From Rappaport israeli (GTDB taxonomy: Bacteria > Pseudomonadota > Gammaproteobacteria > Cardiobacteriales > Cardiobacteriaceae), in assembly GCF_001888055.1 (NCBI RefSeq), contig NZ_LXHZ01000018.1:1-64000 (forward strand): 64,000 bases of DNA, in the 5' to 3' direction. The notes beneath the pieces were generated by a model. It did no database searches, had not been told where the DNA came from, and worked only from the letters and a program-made list of their open reading frames with translations. Below are positions 54,185 to 63,767 of the stretch, piece after piece. Both the position numbers and the translations under genes were made by a program. Every line of letters starts with the position of its first letter. Position 1 is the first letter of the stretch.

Positions 54185-54331
54185 GCTTTTTTAAGCGTTT
54201 GTTGCCAATGCTTGAGTTTAGCGTGCTATCAGCGTTTTCTGATTATCTAATGCTATTTAAAGCCGTTAAATGAGCTATGGCGAGCAAAAATTATCCATCA
54301 TAACCATTTCGCCAGCTAAGCCTCATGGCAA

Positions 54332-54440
54332 TATAGTCAAAGAATTGAAAAAGTATTACAGCGTTGGCTCGCCTTGCCGTACGCTCTTGTACTGTCTACG
54401 GCTCGCCGCCTTGTACTACTTTTTCACTTCTCCGACTATA
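54332..54440. mobile_element. Correia-like miniature inverted-repeat element (109 bp)
   Basis: Ends TATAGTC...GACTATA. The outer 24 bases of each end are inverted copies with three mismatches (54332-54355 versus 54417-54440). The inside contains GCGTTGGCTCGCCTTGCC, GTACTGTCTACGGCTCG and CCGCCTTGT, closely resembling as I recall it the core of Neisseria Correia repeat-enclosed elements. TA at both ends fits insertion at a TA dinucleotide, as for Tc1/mariner-type elements. It carries no gene. It lies 5 bp after the nth stop codon, between convergent recD and nth. Confidence 0.8.
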
Positions 54441-54445
54441 CAGCA

Positions 54446-55075
54446 TCAGAGTTCTTGAGGATTGGCGCAAAGGTCGCTCACAAGACAGCTGGTGCAGTGG
54501 GGTTTGCGTGCGATGCAAGTATAACGCCCATGAAGGATTAACCAGTGGTGCGCATTATGGCGGTATTCTTTGGGAATAACTTTTTCGAGCTTGTCTTCAA
54601 CCGCACGAACGGTTTTGCCTGTAGCGAGTCCTGTGCGGTTGCTTACTCTAAAAATATGGGTATCAACCGCGATGGTAGGTTGATTAAATGCGGTATTAAG
54701 AACAACATTGGCGGTTTTACGCCCCACCCCTGCGAGCGCTTCAAGCGCTTGGCGTGTATCAGGGACTTGTCCTTGGTGTTCATCTAATAGAATACGGCAG
54801 GTTTTGAGAATATTTTCGGCTTTGCTGTTATAGAGTCCGATAGTTTTAATGTAGGTTTTTAGTCTATCCAGTCCAAGGTCATAAAGCGCTTGAGGCGTAT
54901 TGGCAATAGGAAAGAGTTTGGCGGTGGCTTTGTTAACGCTTTGGTCTGTGGCTTGCGCGGAAAGCATAACCGCAATAAGCAGTTCAAAAGTGCTTTGATA
55001 GTGGAGTTCGGTGGTGGGATTGGGGTTATTCTCTTGTAGGCGAGAAAAGAAAGTGCGGATATCGGCTTTTTTCAC
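54446..55075 (-). CDS. nth: Endonuclease III
   Basis: A bifunctional DNA glycosylase/AP lyase for oxidised pyrimidines. Seen: LIAVMLSAQATDQSVNKA; the helix-hairpin-helix with catalytic Lys LAGVGRKTANVVLN; catalytic Asp in AVDTHIFRVSNR; and the C-terminal [4Fe-4S] loop C-x6-C-x2-C-x5-C (CIARKPHCTSCLVSDLC). 209 aa, normal. The miniature element begins 5 bp after its stop. Confidence 0.95.
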   Translation of the reverse strand: MKKADIRTFFSRLQENNPNPTTELHYQSTFELLIAVMLSAQATDQSVNKATAKLFPIANTPQALYDLGLDRLKTYIKTIGLYNSKAENILKTCRILLDEHQGQVPDTRQALEALAGVGRKTANVVLNTAFNQPTIAVDTHIFRVSNRTGLATGKTVRAVEDKLEKVIPKEYRHNAHHWLILHGRYTCIARKPHCTSCLVSDLCANPQEL

Positions 55076-55094
55076 GGTTGATTTAAATGGGGTT

Positions 55095-55131
55095 TAAAAA
55101 AGCGCAACTTACAAAGAATAAGTCGCGCTTT
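55095..55131 (-). terminator. Terminator downstream of tpx
   Basis: On the minus strand, AAAGCGCGACTTA pairs with TAAGTTGCGCTTT (one mismatch) around a 7-base loop, followed by a T-run. It lies between tpx and nth and ends tpx transcription. Confidence 0.75.
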
Positions 55132-55151
55132 GCTGTCTTAAAGTTTTACAG

Positions 55152-55652
55152 TTAATTTAGCGCATCAAGGGCGGCTTGATAGTTAGGCTCTTGTCCAATT
55201 TCGCTAACAAGCTCACTATGAAGAATGCGGTTATCACCATCTAAGACTAAAACCGCACGGGCGCATAACCCTGCAATTGGGCCGTCGCTAATCGCTACGC
55301 CGTATTGGGTTTTAAATTCTGGGGTTTTAAAGCAAGAAAGCATCTCTACATTGTCAATGCCTTCAGCGCCACAAAAGCGACTTTGCGCAAAAGGAAGGTC
55401 TGCAGAGATACATAAAACCACCGCATTTTCAAGTTTTGCCGCTTTTTCATTAAATTCACGCACCGACTTGGCGCAAACGCCTGTATCAACGCTTGGGAAT
55501 ATATTAAGAATTTTGCGTTGGGTGGAATAGTCGCTTAGGCTTTTATCGCTTAATTCGGTGGTGGTTAAAGTAAATTCTGGCGCGCTTTGTCCTGTTTGTG
55601 GGAATGTGCCGTTTAGGGTTACAGGGTTGCCTTTGAAGGTAACGTTACTCAT
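55152..55652 (-). CDS. tpx: Thiol peroxidase (atypical 2-Cys peroxiredoxin)
   Basis: Tpx reduces alkyl and hydrogen peroxides using thioredoxin. The peroxidatic Cys is in [15 protein letters not shown] (about residue 60) and the resolving Cys in [11 protein letters not shown] (about 94). This spacing and the 166-aa length are typical. It is monocistronic with its own terminator. Confidence 0.95.
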   Translation of the reverse strand: MSNVTFKGNPVTLNGTFPQTGQSAPEFTLTTTELSDKSLSDYSTQRKILNIFPSVDTGVCAKSVREFNEKAAKLENAVVLCISADLPFAQSRFCGAEGIDNVEMLSCFKTPEFKTQYGVAISDGPIAGLCARAVLVLDGDNRILHSELVSEIGQEPNYQAALDALN

Positions 55653-55788
55653 TGATGACTCCTTAAATAGTCTGTTGATAAAAATATGTTTGCTAAGGTG
55701 CTGTGGATTAGGTTTTTGCGTTTTATCGCTTTAAATTGTTTTGAAGATAGCACAGTGTAGTGAGTTTTTGCTTTTTGGTGCTTACCGC

Positions 55789-56969
55789 TTAGTCATTATT
55801 AGAAGGGTGGAAGTCGCTGGGGGTGTTTTCAATGTGTTGGAAGCGGGTGGTGATTTTTTGCGCAGAATGCTGTACGTCCGCGACGTCTTTATTGGCTTGG
55901 TCGATGTGGCGGGCGAGCGCGTCCATTTTTTGTTGGAATTTTTGAAAATCATGATTGAGATGATAAAGCTGTTGGCGCAGTTGGTGAGCTTGTTGGCGCG
56001 TGGCGTCATCTTTAATAACGCTTTTGGCGGTGGTGAGTACTGCCATTAGGGTTGCAGGCGAGGTGAGCCAAACGCCTAGCTGGTAGGCTTGTTCGATGAG
56101 TTCAGCGTGGTGGGCATGAAGTTCGGCAAAAATGGCTTCGGCTGGAATAAAGAGAATCGCGCCGTTGGCGGTTTCGGGCGGGAGAATGTATTTTTCGGCA
56201 ATGTCTTTGATGTGTTTTTTAACGTCTTGATGAAGTTGGCGGCGGTGATGTTGTTTTTGGCTGGGCGTTTGGTTGTCTTGATGAAGTGCGCGGTAGCTTT
56301 CTAGTGGGAATTTGGCGTCTATGGCGATGTTACCGCTGGGTTGAGGTAGGAGAATAAGGCAATCAGGCGTTTGCCGTTGGAAAGGGTGGCTTGGTAGCGG
56401 ATATTTTGTGGTGGGAGGACGTTGTCGATGAGGTTTTTAAGCTGGATTTCACCAAAAGCGCCGCGACTGCGTTTGTCGCTTAGAAGATCGTGCAGGGAGG
56501 TAACGTCGCTACTGAGTTGGTGAATGCGTTTTTGCGCTTCATCGATACGACTTAGGCGACTGATGACATCTTGAAAAATGCTTTGAGTGTTGTGAAATCC
56601 TTGATTAAGGCGTTGTTCAACTTGGGCGCTGATGTGTTGGAGGTGGGTTTCGGTGGTGCTGGTAAGATGCTTGAGTTCATGGCTTAAATGTTGGCGTTGG
56701 TGGTTGAGTTGTAGGCTGAGTTCGTTGCGGATTTGGGTGTTGAGATGAGTTTGTTGGGTGTGCAGGGCGGTTTGGGTGTGTTCGCGTAGTTGATGGAGTT
56801 GTTGCTGTTGGTGGTGGGCGAGTTGTTGGAGGTGGGTGAGGTGTTGGCTGTGATTTTGTTGGAGTTGAGTTTCAAGGGTTTTTGGGCTTTGCGGACGTTT
56901 TAGCAGTAGGGCAATCAGAAAAAGGCTATTTAAAATTAGTAGGAGATGTGTGAAGTTAAGCGTGTGCAT
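55789..56969 (-). CDS. rmuC: DNA recombination protein RmuC (frameshift near 56364)
   Basis: RmuC proteins have an N-terminal membrane anchor (residues about 5-25), a long Gln/His-rich coiled coil (about 30-160) and a nuclease-like domain. Here the coiled coil is visible, then SDKRSRGAFGEIQLKNLIDNVLP opens the core. The raw frame stops at 56319. One base restored near 56364 gives LILLPQPSGNIAIDAKFPLESYRAL, and the frame continues through the family's ANGAILFIPAEAIFAELH and LTSPATLMAVLTTA to 55789. Role: limiting rearrangements between inverted repeats, as described for the family. About 393 aa. Confidence 0.87.
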
Positions 56970-57141
56970 GATGGGTTTTAGATGTGAATGTGGGGGCTAT
57001 TGTAGGGATTTTAGTGGGGGTTGTTAATGCTAATGCGTGCAAGTAGAAGAATTCCTATATGTATCTGCGTTTTTTGGGATTGGGCGCTATAAAACTTTTT
57101 ACACTTGGGCTAAGATTGAGTTTTGTTTTTGAGGTGGTTTT

Positions 57142-57714
57142 ATGGCAAATGGCGCTGAAATTTGGCGACCTTCTGATGGAAAGAAGTTGATTATGTTTAA
57201 TAAGCCTTATGGGGTGTTATCGCAGTTTAGCGATGCTCAGGGGCGAGAAACGCTAAAGGATTTTATTGATGTGGCTGGGGTGTATCCAGCAGGGCGCTTG
57301 GACCGCGATAGTGAGGGCTTGTTATTGCTTACCGATGATGGGCGCTTGCAAGCAAGGATTGCCGAACCAAGATTTAAATTAGAAAAATATTATTGGGTGC
57401 AAGTAGAGGGGATACCCGATGAGAGGGCGTTGGCTTGGTTGCGCGATGGGGTGAGGCTAAAAGATGGGCAAACGCGACCTGCAAAAGTGCGTTTACTTGA
57501 TGCGCCGAATTTGTGGGAGAGGGTTCCACCTGTGCGGTTTCGTTTGTCTGTGCCAACGACTTGGCTGGAGGTGGTGATTACGGAGGGGCGCAATCGTCAG
57601 GTGCGACGGATGACGGCAGCAGTGGGGTTTCCAACGTTGCGCTTGGTGCGGGTGCGCATTGGGCATTGGGCGCTAAAAGATTTGGCGCTGGGAGAATTTC
57701 GGGTGTTGGCTTAG
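57142..57714 (+). CDS. rluE: 23S rRNA pseudouridine synthase, RluE-like
   Basis: RsuA/RluE-type synthase without the S4 domain. Seen: [16 protein letters not shown]; catalytic Asp in [34 protein letters not shown]; and [23 protein letters not shown]. The short length (190 aa) and sequence favour RluE, which modifies U2457 of 23S rRNA in E. coli; target here is inferred. It is divergent from rmuC. Confidence 0.88.
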   Translation: MANGAEIWRPSDGKKLIMFNKPYGVLSQFSDAQGRETLKDFIDVAGVYPAGRLDRDSEGLLLLTDDGRLQARIAEPRFKLEKYYWVQVEGIPDERALAWLRDGVRLKDGQTRPAKVRLLDAPNLWERVPPVRFRLSVPTTWLEVVITEGRNRQVRRMTAAVGFPTLRLVRVRIGHWALKDLALGEFRVLA

Positions 57715-57772
57715 GCATCGTCTGCAAGTTGTTATAAAATGCTGCTTTTATGTTTTTTATTAAGGGGGTTGT

Positions 57773-58417
57773 ATGAGTGAATGGGATAACTCTAGGGTGC
57801 ATTTAATTAATCATCCATTGGTGCAACATAAATTGACGACGTTGCGTAAAAAACAAACGACAACAATGGAATTTCGTTTGCTAGCTAGTGAGATTGGGTT
57901 GCTGTTGGCCTATGAAGCGACGCGAGATTTGCCGTTAAAATCTGTTGAGATTGATACGCCACTTGAGCCGATGGTGGCGCAGGAATTATATGGAAAAAAG
58001 ACTTGTATTATTAGTATTTTGCGTGCAGGAAATGGGTTGTTAGATGGGGTGTTGCAGTTGTTGCCTGCAGCGAAGGTTGGTTATGTAGGGATGGAGCGTG
58101 ATGAGATAACGCATCAGCCAAAGCTTTATTATTGTAAATTGCCAAAGGCGATGGATGAGCGCAATACGTTGGTGGTTGACCCTATGTTGGCAACGGGATT
58201 TTCCGCGATTGAGAGTATTCATAAGGTTAAGGCTTTAGGCGGAAAAGACATTCGTTTTATTTGTTTGCTTGCAGCGCCTGAAGGATTGACAGCGTTGCAA
58301 AAGGCGCATCCTGATGTGGAAATTTATACGGGCGCAATTGACCGTGAGTTAGATGAAAATGCCTATATTCGTCCAGGATTGGGGGATGCTGGAGATAGGC
58401 TATATGGCACGCTTTAG
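57773..58417 (+). CDS. upp: Uracil phosphoribosyltransferase
   Basis: Salvages uracil to UMP with PRPP. Seen: N-terminal HLINHPLVQHKLTTLRKKQT; ISILRAGNGLLDG; the PRPP-binding loop VVDPMLATGFSAIESI; and C-terminal YIRPGLGDAGDRLYGTL. A full 214 aa. AAGGGGG precedes ATG 57773. Its 3' end overlaps the next gene by 14 bp. Confidence 0.96.
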   Translation: MSEWDNSRVHLINHPLVQHKLTTLRKKQTTTMEFRLLASEIGLLLAYEATRDLPLKSVEIDTPLEPMVAQELYGKKTCIISILRAGNGLLDGVLQLLPAAKVGYVGMERDEITHQPKLYYCKLPKAMDERNTLVVDPMLATGFSAIESIHKVKALGGKDIRFICLLAAPEGLTALQKAHPDVEIYTGAIDRELDENAYIRPGLGDAGDRLYGTL

Positions 58418-59111
58418 GATTGGCAAGATATTTTGTGCGTTGCTCTGTGGTTTTTTAGCCTTGCCTGTGTGGGCACTTTCAGATTATCGCGCCACTTATG
58501 ATATTAGTGTGCGCGGAGTCAATGCGGGGCGCGCGACCTATGAGGTGCGCTTAAGTGATCATTCTTATCAGGTTGAAACGCAAATTAAGCCTTCTTTGGC
58601 GGCAAAGATGTTGGGGTTTGGCAAAATTACCGAACAAGCTTATGGTGAGATTGAAGCAGGGCATGTATTGCCTAAAAAATATCAACGCACGATGGAGGGC
58701 GATTCTCAATATCGCTTGGTTTATGATTATAAACTGATGAATCAGGAGATTGAGGCGCAAATTGGCAATACACAAACGGTGTTGAAATATGATGAGCATG
58801 TCCAGCCTTTGGATATTTTGGCATTGATTGTGCAGAGTTTGCTCGATGAAGAGCACCAGCGCATTGCTGAACAATATTCTTTGATTAATGAGGATAAAAT
58901 CCGAACGTATTCAGTAGCAGCAATGCCTAATGAACGTTGGCAAACCCATTCGGGTGAAGCGGTGGATGTGGTGGCATATAAGCAAACCAGTGGCAATCGT
59001 CGGACAAAAATTTATTTTGCCAATCATCCTTTGCGCTTGGTCAAACTGGTGCAATACAAAGATGATGAGGCGCGGTTTAGTTTGAAATTAATTAATTATC
59101 AGATTCTCTAA
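58404..59111 (+). CDS. DUF3108 periplasmic protein (235 aa)
   Basis: ATG 58404 follows GGAGATA and opens a signal peptide (KIFCALLCGFLALPVWA). The mature part is beta-rich with SDYRATYDISVRGVNAGRATYEV and a YRLVYDYKLMNQEIEAQIG core, as in DUF3108 proteins. These are exported and of unknown function. It overlaps upp by 14 bp and abuts the next gene (its last base is shared with the next ATG), so a three- to five-gene transcript is likely. Confidence 0.78.
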   Translation: MARFRIGKIFCALLCGFLALPVWALSDYRATYDISVRGVNAGRATYEVRLSDHSYQVETQIKPSLAAKMLGFGKITEQAYGEIEAGHVLPKKYQRTMEGDSQYRLVYDYKLMNQEIEAQIGNTQTVLKYDEHVQPLDILALIVQSLLDEEHQRIAEQYSLINEDKIRTYSVAAMPNERWQTHSGEAVDVVAYKQTSGNRRTKIYFANHPLRLVKLVQYKDDEARFSLKLINYQIL

Positions 59112-60065
59112 TGAAAGTTGCATTTATTACTTCAGAGCCTGCGATGGTTCGTTATGATGGGTTTTATACTGCTGTGCGTTCAATTGTTGGGACTACAGAA
59201 ATGTATGTGCTAAATGCTAATGATATGTTGCAGTTAAAGCAGTATTTTAATCATAAGCGTTGGCCGCAGCGGTTTGACCGAGTGGTATTTTTACTTGACC
59301 CGCAGTTGTTATATGAACAGCGCCATGCGTTAAAAATATCCCCATCCAGTAATGATGCGATTTCATTATGATAATCCAGAGCAAGAGCGCTATACGCGGT
59401 TGTTACTAGAGGCAATTCCATGGATGCGTTGGATTGGTGTTAATCCTGCTTTTTCCAAAATACTCAATGAATTAGGTTATGACGCTTATGCGATTAAGCC
59501 ATTGCATCATTTAGATGCGTTTACGCCGACTTTACCGCCTTTAGTGGGTGAGAGTGCTTTGCAAAACTCTACAAAATGCCATATTTTTCAGGGGCAGTCG
59601 CTATGTCGTGAGGTGCAGGTTATTGCACGCTCGCCAATGCCGATTAAAAAGGCATTGGTGCGCTGGGATAGTGATTATTCCGCGTATAAAGAGATTCATT
59701 TAGGGGATATTTTTGTTTTTTGGGCGAATAAAGAGCGTTATCGTCCATTGCCGATGATTAAGGCGATGGCGCGTGGGGCGGTGGTGCTTACGCCTAGTCC
59801 TGGCTATCACATGTGTATGTATTATGGCTGGCAGGATAATCATAATTGCTTATTCATGCGTAGCGCGGAAAATGTGTTGGAGACGGTGAAGATTTTAACG
59901 CGTAATCGTGATTTGAAAATGGAGATTGCACAGGCAGCCATAGAAACAGCATCGCATTATAGCTATAGCGCGGTGGGTCGGGAGTTGGGGATGTGTTTGA
60001 TGATGCCGTTGCGTGAGGTGAATAATTATCGTCAGAAGATTCGTTTTTTAGGGTTTCGTTTTTGA
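59111..60065 (+). CDS. Putative glycosyltransferase (frameshift at 59332-59336)
   Basis: The two raw pieces join when the A5 run at 59332-59336 is made six (KKYPHPVMMRFHYDNPEQE), giving about 318 aa. The C-terminal third resembles GT-B-fold family 1 transferases: PLPMIKAMARGAVVLTPSPGY (the acidic site usually seen is replaced) followed by a sugar-nucleotide-type segment and SAENVLETVKILTRNRDLKMEIAQAA. The N-terminal half begins KVAFITSEPAMVRYDGF. Acceptor and donor cannot be inferred. Its stop overlaps the next start (TGATG). Confidence 0.55.
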
Positions 60066-61446
60066 TGGGGCTGGCTAAGGGTTTTGAGGCGCGAAGGCGC
60101 TGGGTGTGGGAGAAGGCTTGGGCGTTTGATGCGTTGTTGTTGGTAGTCGCTGGATTGACGCAGTGGGTTTTGTGGCTTAATGATGAACAGACCTTGCCAG
60201 CAGATTCGGTGCGCTTGTTGTGGCGCAGTGCGCATGCTCCGCGGTCGGTGTTTGAGGGGTTGATTGCGCCTGTGGCGAGTTGTGAGGGGTGTGTGGTGGC
60301 TTTAATGGGGGCGATGAGTATGGGGGCTTTGTGGGGATTTTATCGGGTTTCGCGCGCGCTAGGTTGGTCTTCTGGGGTATCTTTTGTATTGTTTTTGCTA
60401 CTAAACTTTAATCCTGAATACAATGATGTGCGCTTGAATGTAGATGGTTTTCAAGGGGTGATGTTGTTGTGGGTTTGGGCGCTTTGGCTGTGGGTGCGCT
60501 TTGAGGGTAGGTGGGGCATTTTTTGGGGTTGCTGACGATGGGATTGGCGGTTTGGATAGATGGGTTGGCTTGGGTGTGGCTTTTGGGGTTGCCGTTGTGT
60601 GCAGGGTGCTTTTTTAAGCGGCGTGTGATGTTGGGATATTACTTGATGTTGGCGTTGGTTGTATTGGGGAGTTTGCCTTTATGGGGGAGTTTGTCGGGGT
60701 TGGGGCGTGAGGTTTGGGGCGCTTGGGTGCAAATACAATTTGCTCAGGCTCAGGCTGTGGTGTGGTCGGGGGTAGATGCGTGGGGGTTGGCGCTGGCGAT
60801 GACGTTGTTGAAGTTGGTGAAGATGATGGGTTGGGTGATTGTGTTGTTGGTGGGGCTGGGGTTTAGGTATGGGAAGTCGGTGTTGGCGGTGCGTTGGCGG
60901 ATGTTTTTATTGGGGATTTTGGGGTTGGCGGTGCTTCAGGGGGCGCTTGGGATGTTGGTCTTTGGCGCTGAGCAACAGGATTTGCAATTGATGTTGTCGG
61001 TGATGGGGGTGTTGTGGTTGCATGGCTCGGCGGTGTTCTATGGGATAAATCGTTGGCGTGAGGGGCAGATGGCGGTGCAGTGGCGGTTAATGCTGGTGTG
61101 GTTGGCGGTTTCTTATGCGTTGGCGAGTGTGGCGACGTTTGGCCCGTCGATGGGTTATAAGCGTGAGGCGGGATTGTGGGCGCAAGCGCAGGGGGTGGCA
61201 CGGGTGGTGAGCGATGATGCGCAGGTGTTGTTTTATGCAGGGCGTTCGCCTTTTGTTGAAGAAGGGGATTTATTGTTGGGGGGGGTGGAAGATTGGCAAT
61301 TGGGTGTGGGGGATTTGTTGTTGCATACGGTACATCGTCATGCGAAGCAGGCGGTTGAATTTGAACGCTTTACACTACTGCGCACGTTTAATAATCAACA
61401 TGGGGATAAGGTGTTGGCATTGCAATTAAGGCGAAATGAGAGATGA
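60065..61446 (+). CDS. Polytopic membrane protein, possible GT-C-like (frameshift at 60519-60524)
   Basis: Hydrophobic protein of about 460 aa with roughly ten predicted helices, rich in Trp, Leu, Val and Gly, and a soluble C-terminal tail of about 100 residues. The frame breaks in the T6 run at 60519-60524; a seventh T gives GIFLGLLTMGLAVWIDGLAW. The layout (loop after helix 1 with acidic DEQTLPADS, many helices, C-terminal soluble part) recalls polyprenyl-sugar-dependent glycosyltransferases, but I see no decisive motif. It sits between the glycosyltransferase-like gene and epmB with 1- to 4-bp overlaps. Confidence 0.5.
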
Positions 61447-62424
61447 ATCAGGGGATGCAGGCGTATTTGCAGGCGCTGGGAGAGGAGGCGCTCGCTGAGT
61501 TGGGGAATTATTATCAGGTGGGGGTGAGTCAGACGATGGCGCAGGCGATACGTGCGCCTAATGCCGATGATGCGATTGTGGCGCAGTTTTTACCTCAGGT
61601 GGCAGAGTTGTCTATTGACCAAGCGGAGTTGGATGACCCTATTGGGGATTATGCGCATATGCCTGTTGAGGGCTTAATCCATCGTTATGAGAATCGGGTG
61701 CTTTGGCGGGTAACGCCTCGGTGTGCGGTGTATTGTCGCTTTTGTTTTCGTAAGGAGTCGATTGGGCGTAAGGGGGAGGCGTTGTCGGCGGCAGATAGGC
61801 TGGCAGGGCTTGAGTATATTGCGCGTCATCCTGAGATTGAGGAGGTAATTTTTAGTGGGGGAGACCCGCTAATGCTAAGTAATGCAAAGCTTGCACAGTT
61901 TTTACAGGCGTTGGAGACGATGGCGCATGTGCGACGGGTGCGCTTTCATACGCGCATGCCTTTGGTTGAGCCAAAGCGAATTGATGCGGGTTTGTGTGCG
62001 TTATTTGAGCGGTTTGAAAAAGCGCGCTTTTTGGTGCTTCATGCCAATCATGCGCAGGAATTTACTGTAGATGGCAGGCAGGCGCTTAGGCGGTTGCAGA
62101 GTATGGGGATGGTGATGTGGTCGCAGTCGGTATTGCTCGCTGGGGTGAATGCGGAGGTGGCGATATTGGCGGATTTGATGAATACGTTTTTAGATTGTGG
62201 GGTTGTGCCGTATTACTTGCACCATTTGGATTTGGCGAAGGGAACAGGGCATTTTCGCCTGACTTTAGAGCAGGGTTTGGCGCTGGAAGCTGGGTTGCGT
62301 GCGCGTTTATCAGGGGTGGCGATGCCGACGTATGTGGTGGAAATTCCGGTGGGGGGGTAAAATCCCTGTGCGTTTGTTAACGCCTTTGCAAAAACAGGCT
62401 TTGGCGAAGGCAGGAATTGTTTAG
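61443..62424 (+). CDS. epmB: EF-P beta-lysylation protein EpmB (lysine 2,3-aminomutase family; extra G near the end)
   Basis: A radical-SAM enzyme converting (S)-alpha-lysine to (R)-beta-lysine for elongation factor P modification. The CxxxCxxC cluster motif is CAVYCRFCFRKE; FSGGDPLML is the SAM-binding GGD; RFHTRMPLVEPKRI and PYYLHHLDLAKGTGHF bind PLP/substrate. The raw frame ends at 62360 in a G7 run (62351-62357). With six Gs it continues GGKIPVRLLTPLQKQALAKAGIV to 62424. epmA and efp are not in the window. It is shorter than clostridial KamA, as expected for EpmB. Confidence 0.9.
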
Positions 62425-62456
62425 TTTTATTTTTGTTTAATTAATTGGAATGTTGT

Positions 62457-63767
62457 ATGAAAACTGTGGCGATTGGAATTATTGGTTTTGGAACGGTGGC
62501 AAAGGGTGTGGTTGAGGTGTTGGAGAAAAATGCGCGTGAGATTGAGCGCCGTTGTGGCTATCGATTGCAGGTGAAGGCGGTTGCAAGACGCTCTTGGGAG
62601 GGGGTTGATACGCAGATGTTGTCGTTTGTCTGTAGCGATAATCCTTATTCGTTGATTGAGGATGAGGATATTGAGATTATCTTGGAGTTGGCTGGTGGGG
62701 TTGATTTGGCAGGGCAGTATATTGAAGCTGCTTTATTGCGAGGTAAGCATGTGGTTACGGCTAATAAGGCGCTGATTGCTACGCGCGGTCAGGCGTTATT
62801 TGATTTGGCGCGTGAACGGGGCTTGGAGTTGGCCTATGAGGCGGCGGTGGCAGGAGGGATTCCAATTATTAAGGTGTTGCGCGAAGGGATGAGCGGTAAT
62901 CAGGTCTTACAGGTGGCTGGGATTATTAACGGAACGAGTAATTTTATTTTGACGGCGATGACTGAACAGGGGAGCGATTTTGCTGAGGTGCTCACTGAGG
63001 CGCAGGCGCTGGGATATGCGGAGGCTGACCCAACTTTTGATATCGATGGCACAGACGCGGCGCATAAAATTACGATTTTGGCGTCGATTGCTTTTGGGAT
63101 TGAGTTGCAATTTGAGGGGGTTTATAAGGAGGGGATTGACCATATCAATGCGGAGGATTTGCAATATGCAGATGAGCTTGGCTTTCGCATTAAGCATTTA
63201 GGTTTGGCTATTAGGCGTAATAATGGTGTGGAAATTCGGGTGCATCCAACTTTAATTCCTAAAAATGCTTTGCTTTCGAGTGTCTCAGGGGTGATGAATG
63301 CGGTGCAGGTAAATGGTAATGCTTTAGGGGAGGGGTTGTATTATGGCGCGGGTGCTGGAGCGTTGCCGACGGCTTCGGCGGTGATTGCTGATTTAATTGA
63401 TGTGGTGCGAGAGTTGAATTTGTCTCAGGAAGACCGTTTGGCAGAATTTGGTTTTCATCAGTTGCATAATAAAACGGCTTTGCCAGTTTTGCCTTCTGAT
63501 GAGTTCCACAGTAGTTATTATTTGAATTTACGCGTGGTAGATAAGGTTGGGGTGTTGGCAGAGGTAACGAAGATTTTTGCCAAATCTGAGATTTCTATTG
63601 CATCAATTATTCAAAAAAATGCGCTGGCGCATGAAAATGTGGTGACGCTGATTATTCTGACTAATTTGGTTAAAGAATCTAGTATGAATGCAGCATTGGA
63701 GCAGTTGCAGACGCTTGAAGCTTTACGAGGACAAATTAAGCGGATTAGGGTGGAGTTTTTGGGTTGA
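62457..63767 (+). CDS. hom: Homoserine dehydrogenase
   Basis: Reduces aspartate semialdehyde to homoserine for threonine and methionine. Monofunctional, with an N-terminal Rossmann domain (IGIIGFGTVAKGVVEVL), catalytic domain (HVVTANKALIAT; AYEAAVAGGIPIIK; GIINGTSNFIL; GYAEADPTFDIDGTDAAHK with catalytic Asp/Lys) and a C-terminal ACT domain (LNLRVVDKVGVLAEVTKIFA), the usual site of threonine feedback. ATG 62457 chosen over the ORF start at 62445. Confidence 0.95.
   Translation: MKTVAIGIIGFGTVAKGVVEVLEKNAREIERRCGYRLQVKAVARRSWEGVDTQMLSFVCSDNPYSLIEDEDIEIILELAGGVDLAGQYIEAALLRGKHVVTANKALIATRGQALFDLARERGLELAYEAAVAGGIPIIKVLREGMSGNQVLQVAGIINGTSNFILTAMTEQGSDFAEVLTEAQALGYAEADPTFDIDGTDAAHKITILASIAFGIELQFEGVYKEGIDHINAEDLQYADELGFRIKHLGLAIRRNNGVEIRVHPTLIPKNALLSSVSGVMNAVQVNGNALGEGLYYGAGAGALPTASAVIADLIDVVRELNLSQEDRLAEFGFHQLHNKTALPVLPSDEFHSSYYLNLRVVDKVGVLAEVTKIFAKSEISIASIIQKNALAHENVVTLIILTNLVKESSMNAALEQLQTLEALRGQIKRIRVEFLG

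Noticed and set aside
55782-56049. Overlapping short ORFs on both strands at 55741-56049
   Set aside because: They are shadow frames of the repaired rmuC 3' end.
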